From Bacteroidota bacterium (GTDB lineage Bacteria > Bacteroidota > Bacteroidia > 2-12-FULL-35-15), in the NCBI GenBank assembly GCA_021413595.1, contig JAIOQD010000643.1, positions 1 to 6,826 on the forward strand: 6,826 nucleotides of DNA, read 5' to 3'. A program made the position numbers and the translations under genes. Shown here in pieces: positions 1-5,353 of this stretch. The notes below the pieces were generated by a model. The model saw only the letters and a list, made by a program, of their open reading frames with translations. It searched no databases and had not been told where the DNA came from. The first letter of the stretch is position 1. Every line of letters begins with the position of its first letter.

Positions 1-1
1 T

Positions 2-754
2 GTGATTTCTTTCCTTGGTACACGTAAAGAACGTCAGCAATCTGCAAAAGATCATATCTCAAAAGTATTGGAGCAATACAACGTAAATGCTGTGGATACA
101 TTGATTGGAGATATTGTTCCACCGGCATCATTAATGAAAACATTGACCGATCGTAAAATTGCACAAGAGGAAGAATTGACATTTGAAACTCAGAAAAAAG
201 CGCAAGAAAAACGCCAAGGTGTTGAAAAAGAAACTGCAATTGCTGATATGCAAAAGGAAATTGTAAAAGCGCAACAAAGTGTGGAAATTGCAGAACGCAC
301 TGCAAATGCTACAGTTAAGAAAGCAGAAGGTGATGCAACAAGCATAAAGCTTGCCGTGCAGGCTGAAGCTGAAACAATAAAAATGCGTGCAAATGCATCA
401 GCTGAAGCTACACGGTATAAAGCACAAGCCGATTCAGAAGCAACAAAATTAAATGCAAGTGCTGACGCAGAAAAAATTGTAGTTACCGGTAATGCAGAAG
501 CTGGAAAGATATTAGCGATAGGAAAGTCAACTGCCGAAGCATACCAATTAGCTGTGGGTGCAATGGGTGGCGATAATTTTACCAAGTATAAGATCACTGA
601 AGAAATTGGTAAAGGAAAAATTAAAATTATTCCAGAAGTCCTTATTAATGGTAGTGGTGGAGAAGCAAATCCAATGAATGGATTATTAGGCTTGAAATTA
701 ATGGAAATGATAGATGCTACTAAAAAAGATGATAGTGGGAATGCGAAAAAATAA
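2..754 (+). CDS. SPFH/Band 7 domain protein, C-terminal part (5' partial)
   Basis: C-terminal 250 residues of a flotillin/stomatin-like membrane scaffold protein. The frame is open to the left edge, so the GTG at position 2 is most likely an internal valine codon and the true start and N-terminal membrane anchor lie outside. Residues 26-60 (YNVNAVDTLIGDIVPP, then LMKTLTDRKIAQEEE) match the end of the SPFH domain as seen in large bacterial SPFH proteins. A long charged, Ala/Glu/Lys-rich helix follows (about 50-180). Within it, residues 121-175 form five consecutive 11-residue units beginning A-x-[AS], suggesting a hendecad coiled coil. The tail from about 190 contains a Gly/Asn-rich stretch (NGSGGEANPMNG) and ends in a Lys/Asp-rich segment. 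Family members oligomerise into membrane-bound rings or cages that organise proteases or microdomains; the partner here is unknown. The family call is fairly sure, the role is not. Confidence 0.85.
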   Translation: MISFLGTRKERQQSAKDHISKVLEQYNVNAVDTLIGDIVPPASLMKTLTDRKIAQEEELTFETQKKAQEKRQGVEKETAIADMQKEIVKAQQSVEIAERTANATVKKAEGDATSIKLAVQAEAETIKMRANASAEATRYKAQADSEATKLNASADAEKIVVTGNAEAGKILAIGKSTAEAYQLAVGAMGGDNFTKYKITEEIGKGKIKIIPEVLINGSGGEANPMNGLLGLKLMEMIDATKKDDSGNAKK

Positions 755-772
755 CGTTCAACAACACTTAGT

Positions 773-850
773 CCGCAGAGATTTTTAACTTTCACATCGC
801 AGATAAAAACACTGTCAAGCTCTGATTTTTTTCTGTATTCTCTGTGTTAA
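773..850. repeat. Degenerate inverted repeat of CGCAGAG / CTCTGTG type
   Basis: The 122-base gap between the SPFH gene and thyA holds CCGCAGAG (773-780) and CGCAGAT (798-804). These are opposed by CTCTG (820-824, followed by seven T) and TTCTGTAT plus CTCTGTG (832-846). CAGAG at 776-780 can pair with CTCTG at 820-824 or 840-844. From memory, CGCAGAG/CTCTGTG-like repeats recur between genes in many environmental bacterial genomes, but that cannot be verified here. With its T run the hairpin might also weakly terminate SPFH transcription. No convincing thyA promoter was found in the gap. Confidence 0.4.
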
Positions 851-876
851 TTTTTTTTAATAAACTTAAATTATAA

Positions 877-1671
877 ATGAAACAATATCACGATTTAATG
901 CAACATGTTTTGGATAAAGGAGCAACCAAAACAGATAGAACAGGAACTGGAACCATTAGTGTTTTTGGTTATCAGATGCGGTTTGATTTAGAAGAAGGCT
1001 TTCCAATGCTTACAACAAAAAAACTACATTTAAAATCCATTTTACATGAATTGTTATGGTTTTTAAAAGGTGATACCAACATCAAGTATTTATTAGATAA
1101 TGGTGTACACATTTGGGATGAATGGGCAGATGCAGATGGAAACCTTGGTCCTGTATATGGTTCACAATGGCGCAGTTGGCCTACTGCTGATGGCCGACAT
1201 ATTGATCAGATCACACAAGTTGTTGAACAAATAAAAAACAATCCTGATAGCCGCAGAATGATTGTAAGTGCCTGGAATGTTGGAGAAATTGATAAAATGA
1301 AATTACCCCCCTGTCATGCTTTTTTTCAGTTTTATGTGGCAGATGGAAAATTAAGTTGCCAATTATACCAACGAAGTGCAGATATATTTTTAGGCGTGCC
1401 CTTTAACATTGCATCTTATGCTATATTAACATTAATGATTGCACAAGTTTGTAATTTAAAACCCGGAGAATTTATTCACACATTAGGTGATGCACATTTG
1501 TATTCCAATCATATTGAACAGGCTAAACTTCAATTGACCAGAGACCTGCGTAAATTACCAACTTTAAAGATCAATCCTGAAGTAAAAAGCATTTTCGAAT
1601 TTAAATTTGAAGATTTTACATTGGAAGGTTACGATCCTCACCCACATATAAAGGCTGCTGTTGCTGTATAG
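877..1671 (+). CDS. thyA: Thymidylate synthase ThyA
   Basis: Makes dTMP from dUMP using 5,10-methylene-tetrahydrofolate as both carbon and hydride donor, releasing dihydrofolate; cytosolic dimer. The 264-residue product has the same length as E. coli ThyA and appears colinear with it from MKQY to the C-terminal HIKAAVAV. Visible functional residues are R21 in DRTGTGT (dUMP phosphate binding), the IWDEWAD segment around residue 80-86, nucleophile C146 in [12 protein letters not shown] 165-167 (R166) and N177 in PFNIASY. The intact N- and C-termini fix both ends. The leader is A/T-rich without a Shine-Dalgarno sequence. Immediately after the TAG stop an octamer repeat begins, followed by the four-helix-bundle gene and then folA, which recycles the dihydrofolate made here. 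The reading frame is undamaged and probably active. Confidence 0.98.
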   Translation: MKQYHDLMQHVLDKGATKTDRTGTGTISVFGYQMRFDLEEGFPMLTTKKLHLKSILHELLWFLKGDTNIKYLLDNGVHIWDEWADADGNLGPVYGSQWRSWPTADGRHIDQITQVVEQIKNNPDSRRMIVSAWNVGEIDKMKLPPCHAFFQFYVADGKLSCQLYQRSADIFLGVPFNIASYAILTLMIAQVCNLKPGEFIHTLGDAHLYSNHIEQAKLQLTRDLRKLPTLKINPEVKSIFEFKFEDFTLEGYDPHPHIKAAVAV

Positions 1672-1711
1672 TTTATTGGTTTATTGGTTAACTGGTTCAT
1701 TAGTTAATTTA
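1672..1711 (+). repeat. Left octamer array, 5 units, consensus TTTATTGG
   Basis: Five consecutive 8-base units start at the first base after the thyA TAG: TTTATTGG, TTTATTGG, TTAACTGG, TTCATTAG, TTAATTTA. The first two are identical and decay increases inward. The array is the inverted partner of the one at 2139-2186. The following stretch to 1757 has no Shine-Dalgarno sequence and ends in eight T directly before the ATG of the four-helix-bundle gene. Confidence 0.85.
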
Positions 1712-1757
1712 GGAATCAATTGCTTGGAAAGATTTAAACCATTTCTGAATTTTTTTT

Positions 1758-2132
1758 ATGGGAAAATATGTTCTTGAGGATTTAGATGTTTACAATTTAT
1801 CAAATGAAATCGCAGATGAAATTTGGAACATCGTTATTAATTGGGGCTTTTTAGCACAAGACACCCTTGGGAAACAAATCATTCGCTCCTCTGATTCAAT
1901 TGCAGCAAATATAGCGGAAGGATATGGAAGATATTTTTACAAAGAGAACAGACAATTTTGTTTTTATTCCAGAGGATCTATTTTAGAAACAAAAACCTGG
2001 ATAAAAAAAGCAAAGAATAGAAATTTAATTAATCAAGAACAATACGAACAGCTATTCTCAAAATTGGAAGTGGTTCACATGAAATTGAACGGATATATGA
2101 AATTTATTGGTAAAAAACCCACCGCAGAATAA
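1758..2132 (+). CDS. Four-helix-bundle protein, 23S rRNA intervening-sequence family
   Basis: A 124-residue, soluble, helical protein with the hallmark of the IVS / four-helix-bundle family: R43-SSDSIAANIAEGYGR-58, then the second signature SRGSILETKTW (71-81) and a C-terminal helix from about 94. Length (usually 115-130 residues) and N-terminal LEDLDVYNLS fit the family. The related Avd protein of diversity-generating retroelements binds nucleic acid as a pentameric barrel. The biochemical role of stand-alone IVS proteins is not established, and none is claimed here. The gene is same-strand with thyA and folA, 86 bases after the thyA stop and 49 before folA, and is flanked by inverted octamer arrays. 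The start is ATG after a T8 run, with no Shine-Dalgarno. The frame is intact, so it is likely expressed by read-through from thyA. Family confident, function unknown. Confidence 0.93.
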   Translation: MGKYVLEDLDVYNLSNEIADEIWNIVINWGFLAQDTLGKQIIRSSDSIAANIAEGYGRYFYKENRQFCFYSRGSILETKTWIKKAKNRNLINQEQYEQLFSKLEVVHMKLNGYMKFIGKKPTAE

Positions 2133-2138
2133 GAGGAA

Positions 2139-2186
2139 CCCGTAAACCAATAAACTAATAAACTAATAAACTATTGAACCAATGAT
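2139..2186 (-). repeat. Right octamer array, 6 units, consensus CCAATAAA/CTAATAAA on the plus strand
   Basis: Plus-strand units are CCCGTAAA, CCAATAAA, CTAATAAA, CTAATAAA, CTATTGAA and CCAATGAT. Read on the minus strand they are TTTACGGG, TTTATTGG, TTTATTAG (twice), TTCAATAG and ATCATTGG, the same 8-base family as the left array in opposite orientation. The last unit contains the folA ATG (2182-2184), so the array supplies the entire translation-initiation context of folA. The array starts six bases after the four-helix-bundle stop codon. Confidence 0.85.
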
Positions 2187-2688
2187 CATAAGTATTATAG
2201 TAGCTATTGATGAAAACAATGTGATTGGAAAAGACAATGCGCTCATCTGGCATTTACCTGCTGATATGAAATTTTTCAAAGAAAAAACTACAGGACATTG
2301 TGTAATTACCGGTCGGAAGAATTACGAGTCTATTCCTGAAAAATTTCGTCCATTGCCGAACCGAACTAATATTATTATTACGCGCCAAAAGGATTATCAT
2401 GCCCCCGGAGCCACTATTGTTGGGTCGATTGATGAGGCTGTAAAAATAGCAAAACAAACTGGTGACGAAGAAATTTTTATAATTGGTGGTGCTGACATTT
2501 TCAATCAATGTATGTATTCAGTGGATAAATTATATGTTACTAAAATTTATCACACATTTGAGGGCGATGTGTTCTTTCCAACTATAAATACTGCTGAATG
2601 GAAAGAAACAGATCGTAAAAAAGGCATAGTTGATGAAAAGAATAAGTATGCGCACGATTTTATTGTTTATGAAAGAATCCATAATTAA
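2182..2688 (+). CDS. folA: Dihydrofolate reductase
   Basis: NADPH-dependent reduction of dihydrofolate to tetrahydrofolate, closing the thymidylate cycle started by ThyA upstream. The 168-residue length is typical of bacterial DHFR (about 159-170). Visible residues are W23 and catalytic acid D28 in WHLPADMKFFK, the cofactor segment TGRKNYESIP (43-52), R61 in PLPNRTN (folate glutamate contact), the IIGGADIF loop (100-107) and T120 in LYVTKIY. The usual third Gly of the GGG loop is Ala here. The start MIISIIVAIDENNVIG fits the family N-terminus exactly, so the ATG is right although it has no Shine-Dalgarno and lies within the right octamer array. Expression probably depends on read-through from thyA, since no separate promoter was seen. 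Confidence 0.97.
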   Translation: MIISIIVAIDENNVIGKDNALIWHLPADMKFFKEKTTGHCVITGRKNYESIPEKFRPLPNRTNIIITRQKDYHAPGATIVGSIDEAVKIAKQTGDEEIFIIGGADIFNQCMYSVDKLYVTKIYHTFEGDVFFPTINTAEWKETDRKKGIVDEKNKYAHDFIVYERIHN

Positions 2689-2758
2689 ATTCTATTCATA
2701 TTTTTTTTCAACTCACCCCATCACAGACCTTTCGATCTTAATCTAAAAAAATGTAGAA

Positions 2759-3175
2759 ATGCGAATAGAATTAAAACAATTGGATGATGCATTTCACTTC
2801 GAAGCAATCAGTGAAACTGGGAACATTGCTTTAATGGATGCTGGAGAAAACATAGGTGGAAGCAATAAAGGTGTACGCCCAATGCAAATGCTTTTGATGG
2901 GCTTGGGAGGTTGCAGTGCTATTGACATAGTAATGATCTTAAAAAAACAAAGGCAGGTTATCAGCGATTTCCAAATTACAATAGATGGTGAACGTGAAGC
3001 AGACAAAGAACCTTCCTTATGGAAAACGATACAAATACATTTCAAATTGAAAGGTGAAATTGATAAAGAAAAGGCAGAACGTGCAGTTCAACTTTCAATG
3101 GATAAATATTGCTCTGTTTCTAAAACATTGGAAATAGCCGGAGCTACTATCACTTACAAGGTAACTGTAAATTAA
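2759..3175 (+). CDS. OsmC family protein, YhfA-like
   Basis: A 138-residue OsmC/Ohr superfamily protein. The two redox-active cysteines expected in the family are present: C52 in GLGGCSAID on the central helix and C118 in KYCSVSKTLE. The pattern R40-PMQMLLMGLGGCSAIDIV and the late KYCSVSKTL resemble the YhfA subgroup more than organic-hydroperoxide-specific Ohr. Ohr/OsmC members reduce organic peroxides through this cysteine pair in the cytosol; the substrate of YhfA-like members is not well defined, so peroxide reduction is inferred. It follows folA on the same strand after 70 bases and could share its transcript. An ATG at 2751 is followed at once by TAG, so the ATG at 2759 is the start. 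The gene converges with the Nudix gene across a 121-base gap. Confidence 0.93.
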   Translation: MRIELKQLDDAFHFEAISETGNIALMDAGENIGGSNKGVRPMQMLLMGLGGCSAIDIVMILKKQRQVISDFQITIDGEREADKEPSLWKTIQIHFKLKGEIDKEKAERAVQLSMDKYCSVSKTLEIAGATITYKVTVN

Positions 3176-3296
3176 TAGATTCAAAAAATTTGGTACTTAA
3201 ATCTGCATAAGTGTAAGGATTTGTAAACAATCACGATGGATTTTTTATAGATAAAAATAAAATGCAATTCACCAGCATTCTTCATCGGAAATACAT

Positions 3297-3803
3297 TTAC
3301 AAATTTTCTCCTGAATTATTTTCCCTGAATAATAAATTTTTTAAACTCAATTTTTTTTGAAGTTCTTCCAGTAATGGCACTTGCCGTTCGTTGATCTTTT
3401 CTTTTGCGGTGGTAATTGTAAACCATTCTCCTTTATCAATTTCCGGAAATGATCTCATCTTGCTCGATTTAGGAGGCCACTCTAATTCAAATGTATTGCT
3501 TTTAATTGTTGAGGTATCAATATCACCCTGAAAAGCCCAGGCATAAACAGTTTTATTGTTCTTTTGTTCGATGGAAGATAATTCAATAAAATTAGTGTCA
3601 GGAACATCCACTCCAATCTCTTCTTTAAATTCGCGTTTTGCTGCATCTAAAGGATTTTCATCCGCCAAAAATTCACCTTTGGGAATTGACCATGCCCCAT
3701 TATCTTTTTTTGTAAAAAAAGGCCCACCTGGATGAACTAAAAGTACTTCCAAAGAAGTATTATTCAAGCGATATAAAAGTATGCCGGCACTTTTTTTATG
3801 CAT
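3297..3803 (-). CDS. Nudix hydrolase, COG4119-like
   Basis: A 168-residue single-domain Nudix protein. The full box GX5EX7REUXEEXGU is intact at residues 43-65: G43, E49, R57, E58, E61, E62, G64. The glutamates of the REFKEE helix bind the divalent metal. The preceding LLVHPGGPFF...GAWSIPKGE and the later EWPPKSSKMRSFPEID-x-x-EWF are characteristic, as far as I recall, of the COG4119 group of predicted NTP pyrophosphohydrolases. It would hydrolyse a nucleoside diphosphate linked to another moiety; the substrate cannot be told from sequence. The C-terminal 20 residues are polar and probably disordered. Start ATG is at 3803, just before the conserved SAGILLYR strand. It lies 112 bases downstream of the eIF1-like gene on the same strand and may be co-transcribed. 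No clear terminator was seen after the stop. Confidence 0.95.
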   Translation of the reverse strand: MHKKSAGILLYRLNNTSLEVLLVHPGGPFFTKKDNGAWSIPKGEFLADENPLDAAKREFKEEIGVDVPDTNFIELSSIEQKNNKTVYAWAFQGDIDTSTIKSNTFELEWPPKSSKMRSFPEIDKGEWFTITTAKEKINERQVPLLEELQKKLSLKNLLFRENNSGENL

Positions 3804-3915
3804 TCTTATATGGAATTGATAATAATATTTTCAAGTTCTGATGAAAAAAAATAATGTATTTATAACCATTTCATCACCACTGCTGCGTTATGGATTCCTT
3901 CAGCAAGTACCCCCG

Positions 3916-4254
3916 TTAACCACCCGCCTTCTTTACCTTATAATTAACCTCAGTAAGCAGCTTCAACACTTTATCCCGATGATCTCCCTGTATCAGTATC
4001 TCTTCATTTTTAACACTCCCTCCCACACCACATTTTTGTTTTAATGTTTTACCCAAGGCCTCCAAATCTTCAGTTCTTCCAATAAAACCATTGATACGGG
4101 TTATTAATTTCCCACCGCCAATACGATCAAGAAATAGTTTTAAATTTTGTTGCTGAACAGGTAATGTTTCCTGAGTTTCTTCCTTTTCAAATTCGAAGCT
4201 AAAATCTTTGTTGGTGGAATAAACAACACCATTTTTTTTATCTTTTTTCGACAT
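3916..4254 (-). CDS. Bacterial eIF1/SUI1-like protein, YciH family
   Basis: A 112-residue protein with a SUI1 fold in its C-terminal two thirds. Visible elements are the basic/Gly loop [15 protein letters not shown] (43-57), [23 protein letters not shown] (64-86) and the signature IQGDHRDKV (88-96), ending in YKVKKAGG as in other YciH proteins. The N-terminal 36 residues are charged and low-complexity (SKKDKKNG, then EFEKEE) and likely disordered. Archaeal and eukaryotic eIF1 monitors start-codon selection on the small ribosomal subunit; the role of bacterial YciH is less settled, though E. coli YciH can influence initiation fidelity. The start is ATG with an A/T-only leader and no Shine-Dalgarno. 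It lies 110 bases after the lipid kinase, separated by a hairpin and a possible promoter. Confidence 0.93.
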   Translation of the reverse strand: MSKKDKKNGVVYSTNKDFSFEFEKEETQETLPVQQQNLKLFLDRIGGGKLITRINGFIGRTEDLEALGKTLKQKCGVGGSVKNEEILIQGDHRDKVLKLLTEVNYKVKKAGG

Positions 4255-4281
4255 TTTTTATTTTATTGCTACTACGAATTA

Positions 4282-4313
4282 CAAATTTTAACGACTTACG
4301 AATAAACTATAAA
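4282..4313 (-). promoter_or_regulatory. Possible Bacteroidota-type promoter for the eIF1-like gene
   Basis: On the minus strand TTTA (4313-4310), a 20-base spacer and AAAATTTG (4289-4282) each differ by one base from the Bacteroidota primary-sigma consensus TTTG and TAnnTTTG. The position would give a leader of roughly 20-25 bases to the ATG at 4254. In A/T-rich DNA such matches arise by chance, so this is tentative. Confidence 0.3.
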
Positions 4314-4326
4314 TTTCAGAACATAC

Positions 4327-4354
4327 AGCCCCCTTTCGTTCGATCAGGAGGGCT
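4327..4354 (-). terminator. Hairpin after the lipid kinase gene, possible weak terminator
   Basis: AGCCCCCTT (4327-4335) can pair with AGGAGGGCT (4346-4354) over nine positions with one C/A mismatch and one G-T wobble, leaving a 10-base loop. It lies about 10 bases beyond the kinase stop codon. No T run follows on the minus strand, so intrinsic termination would be weak; it could instead be an RNA-stabilising or processing hairpin. Confidence 0.35.
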
Positions 4355-4364
4355 TCTTCTGGCA

Positions 4365-5240
4365 TTACGGAATGATCACCCTCAAAGATAATGGATTTAC
4401 TTTTATTGAGATCGAATGACCAACTTCAATAGGCTCTCCATCAATGTGTGCAATGGTATTCGCTTGTTTTACAACCACTTCTTTAGCCTTAATTGTTTCT
4501 AAATGAGGTGATAAGTGTATTGTTTTTCGAAGCAATTTATAACCTATTGAAATTACATTCCAAAAAGAAAAGTTTTTCAGAATTGCAATATCCATATAGC
4601 CATCAGCAACGTCTGCTAATGGCGCGATGTATGCATTATTTCCCCATTGTGAGCCGTTAGCAAAACTAATTAGAAATGCTTTTTTATAAAATGGTTGTCC
4701 ATTAATGATCAATTCATAATCCTGTACCTTGAATTTAGGAAATTCACGAATAATTACTTTAAGATAAGAAGAAAAGCCACGCTTCCCAAACTTAGCAAAC
4801 TCCCAGCCAATATGAGCATCAAAACCTACTCCGGCAACATTAATAAATGTTTCATTATTGAGTTGAATCGTATCTATTGAAGCTTCTTTGGCATTATTTA
4901 TAATATTCATGGCTTTTTTCAGATCCAATGGTATGTTCATGTGTCTGGCAAACCCATTACCTGAACCAGCCGGCATTATAGCCATTGCTGTGCTTGAGCC
5001 AATCAGGCCCCTGGCAACCTCATTAACAGATCCATCCCCACCTACGGCAACTACAATATTAAAATTATTAGCCACAGCCTGTTTGGCAAGTTCTGTAGCA
5101 TGTTTAGCAGCTTTGGTATACACAATTTCATAATCAAACAGTGTTCGGTTAAGATGCTGATCTATTAACTTTTCAACAACCATTTGTCTTCCTACTCCAG
5201 AAATAGGATTAACGATGAAACAGATCTTTTTTTTTTTCAA
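4365..5240 (-). CDS. Diacylglycerol kinase-family lipid kinase (DgkB/YegS type)
   Basis: Soluble lipid kinase that phosphorylates diacylglycerol or a related lipid with ATP at the inner membrane surface. The 291-residue length is typical. Visible motifs are N11-PISG-15 of the first strand, the nucleotide-binding V66-GGDGSVNEV-75, P90-AGSGNGFARH-100, VAGVGFDAHIG (135-145) and C-terminal HIDGEP (265-270) with D267/E269. The start must be TTG at 5240: an in-frame TAA lies two codons upstream, and the first internal Met (M20) would remove the NPISG motif. The TTG is followed by eleven A, encoding KKKK. It is 113 bases downstream of the LtaS-like gene with an inverted-repeat island between. Substrate could also be sphingoid or another lipid; the pairing favours diacylglycerol released by the transferase, which is inference. 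Confidence 0.93.
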   Translation of the reverse strand: MKKKKICFIVNPISGVGRQMVVEKLIDQHLNRTLFDYEIVYTKAAKHATELAKQAVANNFNIVVAVGGDGSVNEVARGLIGSSTAMAIMPAGSGNGFARHMNIPLDLKKAMNIINNAKEASIDTIQLNNETFINVAGVGFDAHIGWEFAKFGKRGFSSYLKVIIREFPKFKVQDYELIINGQPFYKKAFLISFANGSQWGNNAYIAPLADVADGYMDIAILKNFSFWNVISIGYKLLRKTIHLSPHLETIKAKEVVVKQANTIAHIDGEPIEVGHSISIKVNPLSLRVIIP

Positions 5241-5252
5241 AATTTAATGTTT

Positions 5253-5352
5253 AAAGTTGGAAAGTTTAAAATTAGAAAGTTGAGATTGATAAATACGATC
5301 AATCGATAAATTGAACCGCGAAAATTTCCAACTTTGTATCTTTCAACTATTT
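5253..5352. repeat. Inverted octamer-repeat island without a gene
   Basis: The left arm (5253-5283, plus strand) has units AAAGTTGG, AAAGTTTA, AAATTAG, AAAGTTGA. The right arm (5320-5352, read on the minus strand) has AAATAGTTG, AAAGATAC, AAAGTTGG, AAATTTTC. AAAGTTGGAAA at 5253-5263 is perfectly complementary to TTTCCAACTTT at 5325-5335. A smaller hairpin, GATTGAT/ATCAATC (5284-5290 with 5298-5304), sits between the arms. The right arm ends one base past the LtaS-like stop codon and the left arm 12 bases before the kinase TTG. No promoter was recognised in it. Confidence 0.75.
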
Positions 5353-5353
5353 A

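Larger units (their letters stand above)
1672..2181 (+). mobile_element. Putative octamer-bounded cassette carrying a four-helix-bundle (IVS-type) gene
   Basis: A roughly 510-base insert fills the whole space between the thyA stop and the folA start. It is bounded by two oppositely oriented arrays of a degenerate octamer (consensus TTTATTRG on the left, its complement on the right) and carries one gene of the 23S rRNA intervening-sequence protein family. Members of that family are known from insertions in 23S rRNA genes, where terminal inverted repeats form a stem. No transposase, integrase or clear target-site duplication is visible. Calling it a mobile element is inference from architecture and family behaviour; the alternative is a native operon gene with repeat-rich flanks. 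Confidence 0.45.

Noticed and set aside
190..795. Long minus-strand open frame opposite the SPFH gene
   Set aside because: It is antisense to the Ala/Glu-rich coiled coil, which yields an artificially open complementary frame; no family resemblance.
1758..2132. Diversity-generating retroelement accessory protein (Avd) or toxin-antitoxin member
   Set aside because: No reverse transcriptase, template/variable repeat pair or partner gene is nearby; the IVS-type four-helix-bundle family is the simpler fit.
1672..2186. CRISPR-like repeats
   Set aside because: The units are 8 bases, contiguous, degenerate and in two opposite arrays; there are no spacers or cas genes.
2751..2756. ATGTAG start-stop mini-ORF just before the OsmC gene
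   Set aside because: A six-base match in A-rich DNA is easily due to chance, and no attenuator structure is visible.
3176..3296. Terminator between the convergent OsmC and Nudix genes
   Set aside because: Only a 5-bp AATGC/GCATT stem without a T run was found; nothing convincing for either strand.
3841..4044. Plus-strand small open frame starting ATGAAAAAAAAT
   Set aside because: It overlaps the well-supported eIF1-like gene antisense, and its product has low complexity with no recognisable motif.
4888..5133. Plus-strand open frame with hydrophobic product
   Set aside because: It is antisense to the lipid kinase motifs; the hydrophobic look comes from complementing Gly/Ala/Asn-rich codons.
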